64,000 bases of DNA from a bacterium (GTDB lineage: Bacteria; Verrucomicrobiota; Verrucomicrobiia; Limisphaerales; J093), in NCBI GenBank assembly GCA_021780105.1, contig JAJXZJ010000069.1, positions 31,896 through 95,895 on the forward strand. Reading direction: 5' to 3'. How positions within the stretch are numbered: position 1 is the stretch's first letter; each line of letters opens with the position of its first letter. The notes below the pieces were generated by a model. It was not told the origin of the DNA. It was given only the letters and a program-made list of their open reading frames with translations, and searched no databases. Position numbers and translations under genes: made by a program. Positions 46,695 to 54,689 of the stretch are shown here, one piece after another.

Positions 46695-48158
46695 TCAACC
46701 CGCTCCGCCGAGCGTCTCCACAATCCCCGCGCGCAGGACGGCGACGATTTGCTCCGCCTGCGCCGGGGTCGTGCAATACGGCGGCATGAGCACGATCACA
46801 TTGCCGATGGGGCGCGTGAGCACGCCACGCCGGGCCATCGCCTCGCACACGCGGATACCAACACGGTCGCGCAAGTCGAACGGCGCGCGCGTCCGCCAGT
46901 CGCGCACCAGCTCGACACCCACGACCAGGCCGACCTGCCGGATGTCGCCCACGTTCGGCAAATCCCAGAGCGAGGCGAGCGACGCGCGCAACGCCGCCGC
47001 GAGCCGGCGGCGGGTTTTCACGGATGTCGCGCCGCGCAGCAGTTCCAAGTTCGCCAAAGCGGCGGCCGCGCCGAGTTGGTTGCCGGTGAAGCTGTGACCG
47101 TGGAAGAACGTTTTGAATTCGGCGTAGTCGCCGAGGAAGGCGTCGAACACGGCCTGCGTCGTGAGTGTCGCCGCCATCGGCAGATAACCGCCGGTCAGCC
47201 CCTTGGCCAGGGCGAGGAAATCCGGCTGCACGCCTTCGTGATGGCAGGCGAAGAGAAGGCCGGAGGCCGGATCGTTCGTGCGACCCAGACCGGTCATCAC
47301 CTCATCGGCGATGAGCTGCGCACCGTGGCCGCGGACAATCGCGGCGACCTGCCGCAGCCAGCCGTCGGGCTGTGGCACCATGCCGGCCGAGCCTTGCATT
47401 CGCGGCTCGACAATCATCGCCGCGTAGGGGTTATCGCGCCGGCGTTGCGCATCGAACCGTTGTTCGACCTTGGCGACGCACTCCCAGTGGCAGCGCCGGT
47501 ATTCGCGGGCATCGGCGCGCTCCGGCCGGGCGCGGTTGAACGGGCAGCGGTAACAAAATGGCGCCATCACGGCGTCGGATTTGAACAGCAGGCTGCCGTA
47601 AGTTTTGTGGAACAAGTCAATGTGGCCAACGCTCACGGCGCCGACCGTGTCGCCGTGGTAGGCGCCGGCCAGCGAGAGGAAACGCGGCCGGCGGCTGTGC
47701 CCGGTGCGGCGCGCGAATTCGTAGGCCTGCTTGATTGCGACCTCCAACGCGGTGGAACCGTCGTCGCTGAAAAAAACTTTCGGCAGCCGCGGATTACGGA
47801 GCACGGTTTGGGCAACCGCCGGTGCCGCCGCAGATCGCGGCGCGGCGCGACGCGGATTCGCGACCCGGACGAGTTGTTCCGCGAGCAGCGAGGCGGGTTC
47901 GTTGGCGAAGCCAAGCGCCGAGGAATGCGCAAGGCTGCCAAGCTGGCGGCGGATCGCGGCGTTGATATTTGGGTGCCGATGGCCGTGAAGATTGGTCCAG
48001 ATCGAGGCGTTGGCGTCGAGGTATTCGCGGCCGTGAACGTCACGCAACCGCGCTCCGCGGCCAGACGTGATAACAATCGGCTCACGCTGGAGCCAGTCGC
48101 GCATCTGGGTGAACGGGTGCCAGACGTAAGCAAGGTCGAGCTTGGCGAGTCGGTGCAT
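46695..48158 (-). CDS. bioA: Adenosylmethionine-8-amino-7-oxononanoate aminotransferase
   Basis: A 487-residue PLP enzyme that converts KAPA to DAPA in biotin synthesis, using S-adenosylmethionine as amino donor. Motifs: VWHPFTQMRDW at the N-terminus, DANASIWTNLHGHRHPNIN, VFFSDDGSTALEVAIKQAYE, GAYHGDTVGAVSVG, LIADEVMTGLGRT and the PLP-lysine site LALAKGLTGGYLPMAAT. ATG at 48158 matches the family start; ATG at 48185 would add nine residues. It lies 23 bases downstream of bioF, and the junction contains two near-identical copies of GGTCGGAnGTCCGGGG. A residue stretch PRRAAPRSAAAPAVAQT (about 110-126) appears inserted relative to typical BioA. bioB and bioD are not present. Confidence 0.93.
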   Translation of the reverse strand: MHRLAKLDLAYVWHPFTQMRDWLQREPIVITSGRGARLRDVHGREYLDANASIWTNLHGHRHPNINAAIRRQLGSLAHSSALGFANEPASLLAEQLVRVANPRRAAPRSAAAPAVAQTVLRNPRLPKVFFSDDGSTALEVAIKQAYEFARRTGHSRRPRFLSLAGAYHGDTVGAVSVGHIDLFHKTYGSLLFKSDAVMAPFCYRCPFNRARPERADAREYRRCHWECVAKVEQRFDAQRRRDNPYAAMIVEPRMQGSAGMVPQPDGWLRQVAAIVRGHGAQLIADEVMTGLGRTNDPASGLLFACHHEGVQPDFLALAKGLTGGYLPMAATLTTQAVFDAFLGDYAEFKTFFHGHSFTGNQLGAAAALANLELLRGATSVKTRRRLAAALRASLASLWDLPNVGDIRQVGLVVGVELVRDWRTRAPFDLRDRVGIRVCEAMARRGVLTRPIGNVIVLMPPYCTTPAQAEQIVAVLRAGIVETLGGAG

Positions 48159-48181
48159 GGGCAGAGGTCGGACGTCCGGGG

Positions 48182-49375
48182 TCAAAGGTCGGAAGTCCGG
48201 GGCGGAAAATTCAAAGACGCGAGGGTGGCAAGCAGTTGCGCCAGGTCGTCGGCCATGTGCGCCGCACTGAGGGTGAGCCGCAGCCGCGCCGTGCCGCGCG
48301 GCACGGTCGGATACCGCACGGCGGGAACAAGAATTCCGTGATCACGCAACGCCGCAGACACCGACATGGCCCGGGCCTCATCGCCGATGATCAGCGGCAG
48401 AATGGCGCTGCGCGCCGGCACGTTGGCCAGCGCCGCGGTCGCTCCACGGACGTTTTCCCAAAGTTGGGCGCAACGCCGTTCGCCAGCCCGGCTCTGAATG
48501 AAGCGCACGCCCGCCGTGGCGGCGGCGGCGGCGGCCGGCACGGGCGCAGTGGAGAAAATGAAGCTGCGCGCGCGGTTCACCAGGAAATCCACGAGCGTCC
48601 GCGAGCCGGCGATGTAACCGCCCGCGGCGCCGACGGCCTTGCCGAGCGTGCCCATTTGAATCTCGACGCGGCCAGCCACGCCGAGCGCTTCGGCCAGCCC
48701 GCGACGATGCGCGCCATAAAGTCCGGTGGCGTGCGCCTCATCCACCATCAGGCACGCGCCGAAGCGGTCCTTCAACGCCACCATTTCGCGCAGCGGCGCG
48801 TGGTCGCCGTCCATCGAAAAGACGCTTTCAGTGACGATCAACACGCGTGGCCGGCGGGTGGCCGGCGGGCGCTCGTCCGCCCAGCGCAGGATGGATTCCA
48901 GTTCGTTGAGATCGTTGTGGGCAAAGACGCGGAGTTTGGCGCCGCTCAGCCGCGCGGCGTCAATCACGCTGGCGTGAACCAGCTTGTCGAGGACCAGCAC
49001 ATCGTCGCGCCCGACGAGCGCGGGAATCGTGCCCAGCGCCGTGGCATAGCCGGAGCCAAACGCCAGCGTGGCCTCAACGCCTTTGAACGCCGCGAGCGTT
49101 TCCTCCAACTCGTGGTGCGGCGCCAGCGAACCGCAGATCAGCCGCGACGCCGCGCTGCCTGCCCCGAATTCGGCGGTGGCACGCTGCGCGGCCGCCTTCA
49201 ATGCGGGGTCATTCGCGAGACCGAGATAGTCGTTGGACGAGAAGTTCAACAACCGGCAGCCGGCGATTTCAATCCGCGTGCCGGCGGACGTGGCCAGCCG
49301 CCGCAATTCGCGGTGCAGGCCCGCGGCGCGGAGTTCGTCGAGTTGGGCAGTCAGTTCGGCGTCGAACCGATTCAT
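48182..49375 (-). CDS. bioF: 8-amino-7-oxononanoate synthase
   Basis: A 397-residue alpha-oxoamine synthase that condenses pimeloyl thioester with alanine to KAPA. Motifs: LLNFSSNDYLGLANDP, GAGSAASRLICGS, ATLAFGSGYATALGTIPALVG, SVFSMDGDHAPLREMVAL, MVDEAHATGLYG and the PLP-lysine region QMGTLGKAVGAAGGYIAGS. ATG at 49375. The last residues (PPRTSDL) and the stop codon are encoded by the first unit of the GGTCGGA repeat between bioF and bioA. The promoter is given separately. First gene of a bioF-bioA pair. Confidence 0.94.
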   Translation of the reverse strand: MNRFDAELTAQLDELRAAGLHRELRRLATSAGTRIEIAGCRLLNFSSNDYLGLANDPALKAAAQRATAEFGAGSAASRLICGSLAPHHELEETLAAFKGVEATLAFGSGYATALGTIPALVGRDDVLVLDKLVHASVIDAARLSGAKLRVFAHNDLNELESILRWADERPPATRRPRVLIVTESVFSMDGDHAPLREMVALKDRFGACLMVDEAHATGLYGAHRRGLAEALGVAGRVEIQMGTLGKAVGAAGGYIAGSRTLVDFLVNRARSFIFSTAPVPAAAAAATAGVRFIQSRAGERRCAQLWENVRGATAALANVPARSAILPLIIGDEARAMSVSAALRDHGILVPAVRYPTVPRGTARLRLTLSAAHMADDLAQLLATLASLNFPPRTSDL

Positions 49376-49383
49376 GGGCGGCG

Positions 49384-49413
49384 AGTCTAAGCGGCAGCAC
49401 GCCGCGCTGGCAA
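49384..49413 (-). promoter_or_regulatory. Promoter of bioF
   Basis: Minus strand: TTGCCA (49408-49413), 18-base spacer, TAGACT (49384-49389), 8 bases before the ATG at 49375. The MITE-like element begins 16 bases upstream of the -35. Confidence 0.4.
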
Positions 49414-49428
49414 CGGACTTCAAGTCCG

Positions 49429-49525
49429 GGTAGTGTCCTGATTTGCGTAATTTTAATGGGCGGCGCTGCTGCGCTCGCCAGGCCGAGCCGCAGCCCGGCC
49501 CTACCCTCGAAAACAGGACACTGCC
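49429..49525. mobile_element. MITE-like element with 12-bp terminal inverted repeats
   Basis: The left end GGTAGTGTCCTG (49429-49440) and the right end CAGGACACTGCC (49514-49525) are inverted repeats matching at 11 of 12 positions, with the inner 9 perfect. The 97-base element has no coding capacity. Its left end plus the next 16 bases (ATTTGCGTAATTTTAA) recurs at 63274-63300 with two differences. No clear target-site duplication was found. Confidence 0.6.
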
Positions 49526-49672
49526 AAGTCCGCCGCCGACGGGCAAGTCCGCCGGAGCGATTGAGCCGATGGTTTCGCCGCAACCAGGCCCAGCCTGATG
49601 GGGACATCGCTGACTCTGCTGGTGCTGGTGGCTTTGGTTGTGTGGAAGGTGCCGTTCGCAATCCGTTCCAAA

Positions 49673-49689
49673 GCCGGCTGGAAGCCGGC
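49673..49689. repeat. REP-like hairpin
   Basis: GCCGGCT (49673-49679), loop GGA, AGCCGGC (49683-49689), followed by GTTCCAGCGGCAGC. It resembles the hairpin at 2083-2100 in stem, loop and flanks, so both probably belong to the family served by the RAYT gene. Confidence 0.55.
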
Positions 49690-49744
49690 GTTCCAGCGGC
49701 AGCGTCAAGGGGCACCTCTGCAAAGGACAAATGAGAACGTCCGA

Positions 49745-49773
49745 TTGCACAAGCACCGTATGACGGCTATAAT
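49745..49773 (+). promoter_or_regulatory. Promoter of the aquaporin gene
   Basis: TTGCAC (49745-49750), 17-base spacer, TATAAT (49768-49773), a perfect -10. The leader to the ATG at 49794 is about 14 bases and has no ribosome binding site. Confidence 0.6.
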
Positions 49774-49793
49774 CGCCGCCCGTCACGATAACC

Positions 49794-50528
49794 ATGCATA
49801 CGATGAAGAACAAACTCCTGGCCGAGTTCTTCGGCACTTTCTGGCTCACCTTCGGCGGTTGCGGCAGCGCGGTGCTGGCCGCGAAGTTCATTACGAGCGA
49901 GGGCGCAACGCCAGTCAACCTCGGCATTGGACTTGCCGGCGTGGCGCTGGCCTTTGGCCTGACCGTCCTGACCATGGCTTACGCCATTGGCCACATCTCC
50001 GGCTGTCATCTGAATCCCGCCGTTTCGTTCGGACTTTTTGTCGGCGGCAGATTCAAAGGCGCGGAACTGCCGGGCTACGTTCTCGCCCAGGTGTGTGGCG
50101 GCATCGCCGGAGCGGCCGTGCTCTACGTCATTGCGAGCGGCCATCCGGGATTCTCGACGGCCGGCGGGTTTGCCGCCAACGGATATGGCGAACATTCTCC
50201 GGGCGGGTATTCCCTGGCGGCCGGCTTGGTGGCGGAAGTGGTCCTGACGTTTTTCTTCCTGTTGATCATTCTCGGCGCCACCGACAGCCGCGCGCCCCAG
50301 GGCTTCGCTCCCATCGCCATCGGACTCGGCCTGACCTTGATCCATCTCATCGGCATCCCGGTCACCAACCTGTCGGTGAACCCCGCCCGCAGCACCGGCC
50401 CGGCGGTCTTCGTCGGCGGTTGGGCACTGCACCAGCTCTGGCTATTCTGGGTGGCACCGCTCCTCGGGGCGGCGCTGGCGGGAATCGTTTATCCGCTGAT
50501 GGCCGGCAAACCACAGAAAACGGACTGA
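49794..50528 (+). CDS. aqpZ: Aquaporin Z-type water channel
   Basis: A 244-residue major intrinsic protein with six membrane segments. Both pore motifs are present: [16 protein letters not shown] (first NPA, about residue 66) and [17 protein letters not shown] (second NPA, about residue 194). The His of [17 protein letters not shown] and the Arg after the second NPA fit the narrow water-selective filter of AqpZ rather than a glycerol facilitator. ATG at 49794 or 49803 are both possible. A lone gene with its own promoter. Confidence 0.95.
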   Translation: MHTMKNKLLAEFFGTFWLTFGGCGSAVLAAKFITSEGATPVNLGIGLAGVALAFGLTVLTMAYAIGHISGCHLNPAVSFGLFVGGRFKGAELPGYVLAQVCGGIAGAAVLYVIASGHPGFSTAGGFAANGYGEHSPGGYSLAAGLVAEVVLTFFFLLIILGATDSRAPQGFAPIAIGLGLTLIHLIGIPVTNLSVNPARSTGPAVFVGGWALHQLWLFWVAPLLGAALAGIVYPLMAGKPQKTD

Positions 50529-50607
50529 CGCCGCCGGCTTCGCGGCGCACGTTCAATCCGCCAACGAACACGAGCGCCGGGTTCAGAGGGCGCTGCTTGC
50601 CGACTCG

Positions 50608-51504
50608 CTACACGTCGCAGATGTGGATGGCCTGCCGCAGCGAGGCGACCGCGTCCTTGTTCTTGGGGATGAATTCCTGCGCCACGTAGCCCTGGTAACC
50701 CGTGGCGATAATGGCCCGCATGACCGCCGGATAGAAGATCTCCTGCGAGTTGTCAATTTCGTTGCGTCCCGGCACGCCGCCCGTGTGGAAGTGCGCGATA
50801 TACTGGATGTTCTCCCGAATCGTGCGGATGAGATCGCCCTCCATGATCTGCATGTGGTAGATGTCGTAGAGCAGCTTCAGGCGGTCGGAGCCGACGCGTT
50901 TGCAGACTTCGACGCCCCAGGCCGTGTGGTCGGCCATGTAATGCTTGTGGTCCACCCTGCTGTTGAGCAGTTCGATGACGAGGTTCACCTTGTTTTTCTC
51001 GGCGACGCCGACGATGCGCTTCAGCCCTTTGACGCAGGCTTCGAGACCTTCCTCGTCGCTGACGGTGTAAGGCTGAGTGCCGTCCTTGCCCTGGCGACTG
51101 CCGGAAAACGTGATGATGTTCGGGTAACCGAATTCCGCCACCTGCGGAATGGCCTTCTCAAACGCCGCCACCAGCTTGTCGTGGTGTTCCACGCGGTTCC
51201 AGCCGTAGCCGATGCTGTCCGGACCGTTGCACATCGCGCATATCAGGCCGTATTTCTTCGCCGTCGGCCACTCGTCCGGGCCGAGCAGGTCAATGGACGC
51301 GATGCCGATGTTTTTGGCGGCCTGGCACAGTTCGTCGAGGGACAGCTTGCCGTAACACCAGCGGCAGACGGAGTGATGAATGTTACCCTTGAGCGGCGGA
51401 TCGTCAGCGGCGAGGGCCAGATCAGGCGCGGTGGCGGCCCCCAGCAGGGCGGCGCTGCCGGCGAGGTTGCGCAGGGCGGAACGACGGGAAATGGAATTCT
51501 TCAT
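50608..51504 (-). CDS. Tat-exported sugar-phosphate-isomerase-like TIM-barrel protein (hydroxypyruvate isomerase-like)
   Basis: A 298-residue protein with a twin-arginine signal (ISRRSALRNLAG, then hydrophobic SAALLGAATA). The mature part is an AP_endonuc_2/xylose-isomerase-like TIM barrel: VCRWCYGKLSLDELCQAAKN, GIASIDLLGPDEW, NLVIELLNSRVDHKHYMADH, LLYDIYHMQIMEGDL and AHFHTGGVPGRNEID. The Glu, Asp, His and final Glu (YVAQEF) expected to bind the metal are present. Close relatives are called hydroxypyruvate isomerase, but the export signal and missing partners leave the substrate open. ATG at 51504 gives the signal. Confidence 0.85.
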   Translation of the reverse strand: MKNSISRRSALRNLAGSAALLGAATAPDLALAADDPPLKGNIHHSVCRWCYGKLSLDELCQAAKNIGIASIDLLGPDEWPTAKKYGLICAMCNGPDSIGYGWNRVEHHDKLVAAFEKAIPQVAEFGYPNIITFSGSRQGKDGTQPYTVSDEEGLEACVKGLKRIVGVAEKNKVNLVIELLNSRVDHKHYMADHTAWGVEVCKRVGSDRLKLLYDIYHMQIMEGDLIRTIRENIQYIAHFHTGGVPGRNEIDNSQEIFYPAVMRAIIATGYQGYVAQEFIPKNKDAVASLRQAIHICDV

Positions 51505-51592
51505 GGCGTCAAAATCAATTGTGCTTGCGTGCTGTCGTGCCGCCAACAAAGCGGAAACGATGGACAGCGTCAAACGCGAAAACTGCGACCGC

Positions 51593-52414
51593 TCAAAAGA
51601 AGGGGTTGTTCGCCAGTTCCTCGGCCACGGTCGTCAACGGTCCGTGGCCGGGGCAAACGAGGGTCGCCGGCGGCAGCGAGAGGATTTGCTCCTGGACGCA
51701 CTTACGGGCGGACGCCGCGTCGCCGCGCACCCGGCCCATCGAGCCGGCGAACAGCGCGTCGCCCACGACGATGACGTGCGGGGCGTCCTCAGGCCAGTTG
51801 CCGATGACGTAGCTGACGCCGTCCTCGGCGTGGCCGGGCGTGGCGCGGTTCATGACGCGCAGGCTGCCCAGCGCGAGGCAGTCGTTGGGCCGGTTGCGCT
51901 GGTCGGGCGGGGCGGAGGCCGCGTTGGAACGGAAGCGCGCCTTGGGAAACCTGGTCCGCAGGTGAGGCATGCCGCAGACGTGGTCGTCATGACCGTGGGT
52001 GAGAAACACGTAACGCAGCGCCAGTTGGTTCTCCTCGATCAGCCGGATCGCCGGGGTGGCGTCGAAGCCGGTGTCGAACAACGCCGCGTCGCGCGTGACC
52101 TCATCCCATACGAGGAAGCAGTTGACGGCGTAGCCCTCCTCGCTCGTCGAAATAACCCGCAGTTCCCGCCATGACTCCAGCGCGGCGGGAGCGGGCTGCC
52201 AGCCGGCGGCCAGACGTTCCAGTTTGGCGGCGTTCAGGTTCAGCAACGCGGCCAGCGCGGCAAAATCGGGCCGTTTCGCGAGCGAACCGCTTTCCTCCAG
52301 TGTCGCCAGCTCGGTCGCGCTGAGGCGCGCGGCCTGGGCAGCAGCCTCGGCGGTGACGCCGGCGTGCAACCGGGCCTTGCGGAGAATGTCGCCCACGTGG
52401 TCTTCCAAATTCAT
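51593..52414 (-). CDS. Metallo-beta-lactamase-fold hydrolase with N-terminal XRE-like helix-turn-helix
   Basis: A 273-residue two-domain protein. Residues about 1-70 resemble an XRE helix-turn-helix (LRKARLHAGVTAEAAAQAAR, ELATLEESGSLAKRPDFAAL). Residues about 85-273 are a metallo-beta-lactamase fold with the zinc motif THGHDDH (His140, His142, Asp144, His145), GHAEDGVSYVIG, VIVVGDALFAGSMGR and CPGHGPLTT. The hydrolase half resembles the glyoxalase II-like group. The combination suggests a regulated or self-regulating hydrolase; DNA binding is inference. ATG at 52414. It is divergent from gcvT, with 147 bases between the starts. Confidence 0.85.
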   Translation of the reverse strand: MNLEDHVGDILRKARLHAGVTAEAAAQAARLSATELATLEESGSLAKRPDFAALAALLNLNAAKLERLAAGWQPAPAALESWRELRVISTSEEGYAVNCFLVWDEVTRDAALFDTGFDATPAIRLIEENQLALRYVFLTHGHDDHVCGMPHLRTRFPKARFRSNAASAPPDQRNRPNDCLALGSLRVMNRATPGHAEDGVSYVIGNWPEDAPHVIVVGDALFAGSMGRVRGDAASARKCVQEQILSLPPATLVCPGHGPLTTVAEELANNPFF

Positions 52415-52520
52415 GCGTCCAGTGTGCGATGGACGCCCGGCGCCGGCAAGTGCGTTGCGCAAGGTCGGATTGCCGCTGGTTATGTCCGCAATTATTTTCG
52501 CCGAGGTTACGGCAAAGTCG

Positions 52521-52548
52521 TTGACGCGCCGGCGGAGCTTGGTAGCGT
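52521..52548 (+). promoter_or_regulatory. Promoter of gcvT-gcvH
   Basis: TTGACG (52521-52526), 16-base spacer, TAGCGT (52543-52548), 13 bases before the ATG. The leader is too short to hold a glycine riboswitch. Confidence 0.5.
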
Positions 52549-52561
52549 CACCGCACCCTTT

Positions 52562-53728
52562 ATGTTGAAACGCACGTCTTTGTTTGCCGCTCACCAGTTG
52601 TTGGGCGGCCGTTTGGTCGAGTTTGGTGGCTGGGAAATGCCCGTTCAATACACGAGCATCACTGAGGAACATCTGGCCGTGCGCCAGGCGGCCGGCTTGT
52701 TCGACATCGCCCACATGGGCGAATTCAGCGTCACCGGCCCCGGCGCGACCGCGTTCCTGAACCATACGTTGACGAACAACGTGAACCGCCTCGACGCAGG
52801 CCAGGGGCAATACACCCTGCTGTGCAACGAGCGCGGCGGCGTGGTGGACGATCTCTACGCCTACCGGCTGGCGGCGGATGACTATCTGCTGATCGTCAAC
52901 GCCTCGCGCATCGAAGCCGACTGGGACTGGCTGCAAGGACAGGTGGATTTGTGCCCGGCGCATGACGGTTTTCAACTGAGCGATCGCTCCGAGGAAACCG
53001 GCGCCGTCGCCGTGCAGGGGCCGCGCGTCGCAGCCTTCATCAACCAGGCGGTGCCTGGCGGTTCGATCAGCGGGACCATGGTGCCGCACGTCACCGACCT
53101 GAAGAAGAACCAGATCGGCGGCTTCGTGTTTCAAGGCATTCCCATCTACATCGGGCGAACGGGCTACACGGGCGAAGACGGTTTTGAACTCGTTGTTCCG
53201 GCGACCGTGACGGAAGCCGTCTGGAACGCGTTGCTGGCGGCCGGCCGGCCGTTTGGCTTGAAACCGGCGGGGTTGGGCGCCCGGGACACATTGCGCACGG
53301 AAATGTGCTATCCGCTCTACGGCCATGAATTGGACGAGGAAACGACGCCCATCGAAGCCGGGCTGGGCCATTTCGTGGCGCTGGACAAGGGGGATTTCGT
53401 GGGCCGCGCCACACTCGCCGAACAAAAGGCCGGAGGCGTCCGCCAGCGCTGCGTGGCCTTCCGCATGACGGACAAATCCGCGCCGCCACGGCCGCATTAT
53501 CCCATCTGGAGCACGGGCGCGACCGCCGCCGCGATTGGGGAAGTGACCAGCGGCACGCAAAGTCCTTCGCTGGGCGCGGGCGTTGGCATGGGCTACGTGC
53601 CGGCGGATCTGGCCCGGCCGGGAACGGAGATTGCCGTCGAAATCAGGGGCCGGCGCGCACCGGCGGTGATCGTCGCCAAACCGATTTACCGCCCGCCCGC
53701 GCCGACGGTGGCCGCAAAAGTCAGTTGA
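52562..53728 (+). CDS. gcvT: Aminomethyltransferase, T-protein of the glycine cleavage system
   Basis: A 388-residue folate-dependent enzyme that takes the methylene group from aminomethyl-lipoyl-GcvH to tetrahydrofolate and releases ammonia. Motifs: MLKRTSLFAAHQLLGGRLVE, FGGWEMPVQYTSITEEH, GLFDIAHMGEFSVTGP, GYTGEDGFELVVP and GLGARDTLRTEMCYPLYGHE, which carries the conserved catalytic-site Asp. It is followed 32 bases later by gcvH. The P-protein gene is at 13.9 kb. Confidence 0.96.
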   Translation: MLKRTSLFAAHQLLGGRLVEFGGWEMPVQYTSITEEHLAVRQAAGLFDIAHMGEFSVTGPGATAFLNHTLTNNVNRLDAGQGQYTLLCNERGGVVDDLYAYRLAADDYLLIVNASRIEADWDWLQGQVDLCPAHDGFQLSDRSEETGAVAVQGPRVAAFINQAVPGGSISGTMVPHVTDLKKNQIGGFVFQGIPIYIGRTGYTGEDGFELVVPATVTEAVWNALLAAGRPFGLKPAGLGARDTLRTEMCYPLYGHELDEETTPIEAGLGHFVALDKGDFVGRATLAEQKAGGVRQRCVAFRMTDKSAPPRPHYPIWSTGATAAAIGEVTSGTQSPSLGAGVGMGYVPADLARPGTEIAVEIRGRRAPAVIVAKPIYRPPAPTVAAKVS

Positions 53729-53760
53729 CCGGTGACGATTTTCCTGACTCCCTTTTCGCC

Positions 53761-54147
53761 ATGAGCAACGTTCCATCTGACTTGCGCTACGCCAAATCCC
53801 ACGAATGGCTCCGCGTCCAGGGCGACACCGGCACCGTCGGCATCACCGACCACGCGCAGCACGAGCTGACCGACGTCGTTTTCGTCGAACTGCCGGCAGC
53901 CGGCCGCGCGTTGAAGGCCGGCGAAGCGTGCGCCGTGGTCGAATCTGTCAAAACCGCCAGCGACATTTACGCGCCGGTCGGCGGCGTGGTCACAGCGGTG
54001 AACCCGGCGGTGGTGGCAAATCCCGCACTGGTCAACACGGCCCCCCATGGCGAGGGCTGGCTGTTCCAATTGAAACTGGCCGCGCCGGCTGAAGTCCCGG
54101 CGTTGTTGGACGCCGCCGCGTATCGGCAATTGATCGGCGAAGGTTGA
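53761..54147 (+). CDS. gcvH: Glycine cleavage system H-protein
   Basis: A 128-residue lipoyl carrier. The lipoylated residue is Lys64 in VVESVKTASDIYAPVGG. HEWLRVQGDTGTVGITDHAQ, LTDVVFVELPAAGRALKAGE and GEGWLFQLKL are standard. ATG at 53761 gives the family start; the upstream in-frame start at 53725 would add 12 residues without similarity. It forms an operon with gcvT. Confidence 0.96.
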   Translation: MSNVPSDLRYAKSHEWLRVQGDTGTVGITDHAQHELTDVVFVELPAAGRALKAGEACAVVESVKTASDIYAPVGGVVTAVNPAVVANPALVNTAPHGEGWLFQLKLAAPAEVPALLDAAAYRQLIGEG

Positions 54148-54228
54148 CGAAGATCCCCGGCCGGCGGGCTTATTCGTCCAGCCTGTTCAGGCGGAATTGG
54201 TTGCCCGATGCGAGACTTGCCATTCTGC

Positions 54229-54256
54229 TTGACCGGCCGGCGGCTTGCGATAGTAT
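54229..54256 (+). promoter_or_regulatory. Promoter of the leader ORF and HU gene
   Basis: TTGACC (54229-54234), 16-base spacer, TAGTAT (54251-54256). The first ATG downstream, at 54267, is 10 bases from the -10 element and opens a 14-codon frame rather than HU itself. Confidence 0.5.
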
Positions 54257-54266
54257 TGCCCTCGCC

Positions 54267-54311
54267 ATGAACTGTGGTTCCGCCGAAAAAACCAAACCCA
54301 TCCGCTTATGA
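54267..54311 (+). CDS. 14-residue leader peptide overlapping the HU start
   Basis: ATG at 54267 opens the frame MNCGSAEKTKPIRL and ends in TGA at 54309-54311, which overlaps the HU ATG at 54308 (TTATGACT). The start lies just beyond a good promoter, and HU has no evident ribosome binding site of its own. A ribosome finishing the leader would be placed on the HU start. The peptide sequence itself is unremarkable and conservation is unknown, so the call rests on position and overlap. Confidence 0.4.
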   Translation: MNCGSAEKTKPIRL

Positions 54312-54613
54312 CTAAACGTGACTTGGTGGTCCGCATCAGCGAGGAAACCGGCCTCGTCCAACAGCAGGTTCTCAACGTAATCCAGCGCACGCTCGATCAC
54401 ATCTCCGAGGCGGTAGCCAAAGGGAAAACAGTCGAGTTGCGCAACTTTGGCGTGTTTGAGGTCAAAGTGCGCAAGGCGCGCATTGGCCGCAACCCGAACT
54501 CGCCGGAAAAGGACGTGCGCATCCCGCCCCGCGCCGTGGTCAAATTCAAACCGGGCAAGGAAATGCGCCAGGAGGTCATCAAACTGACCCCGCCCGAATC
54601 CAACAAGGCCTGA
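54308..54613 (+). CDS. HU/IHF-family DNA-binding protein
   Basis: A 101-residue nucleoid protein. KRDLVVRISEETGLVQQQVL forms the helical dimer part, VELRNFGVFEVKVRKARIG the beta sheet, and RNPNSPEKDVRIPPRAVVKF the DNA-embracing arm with the Asn-Pro kink motif. FKPGKEMRQEV ends the core. It cannot be assigned to HU or IHF from sequence alone. ATG at 54308. It is followed by a strong intrinsic terminator. Confidence 0.94.
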   Translation: MTKRDLVVRISEETGLVQQQVLNVIQRTLDHISEAVAKGKTVELRNFGVFEVKVRKARIGRNPNSPEKDVRIPPRAVVKFKPGKEMRQEVIKLTPPESNKA

Positions 54614-54627
54614 AACGCGCTGATTGT

Positions 54628-54678
54628 CCGGGTGTCCCTTTGGCGGCTTGAACCGCGGGCGCCCGGTTTTTGTTTTTG
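54628..54678 (+). terminator. Intrinsic terminator after the HU gene
   Basis: An outer stem of seven pairs, CCGGGTG (54628-54634) with CGCCCGG (54660-54666, one G-U pair), encloses an inner stem GCGG (54643-54646) with CCGC (54653-54656). It is followed directly by TTTTTGTTTTTG. It ends 12 bases before the hisS start codon, so hisS needs its own promoter or read-through. Confidence 0.75.
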
Positions 54679-54689
54679 CTGACACTGAC

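Noticed and set aside
48159..48200. CRISPR-like repeats between bioA and bioF
   Set aside because: There are only two short adjacent copies of GGTCGGAnGTCCGGGG without spacers; this is a simple tandem duplication.
52415..52561. A glycine riboswitch before gcvT (or before gcvP at 13505-13890)
   Set aside because: The promoters found leave leaders of a few bases, and no tandem aptamer-like sequence is visible.
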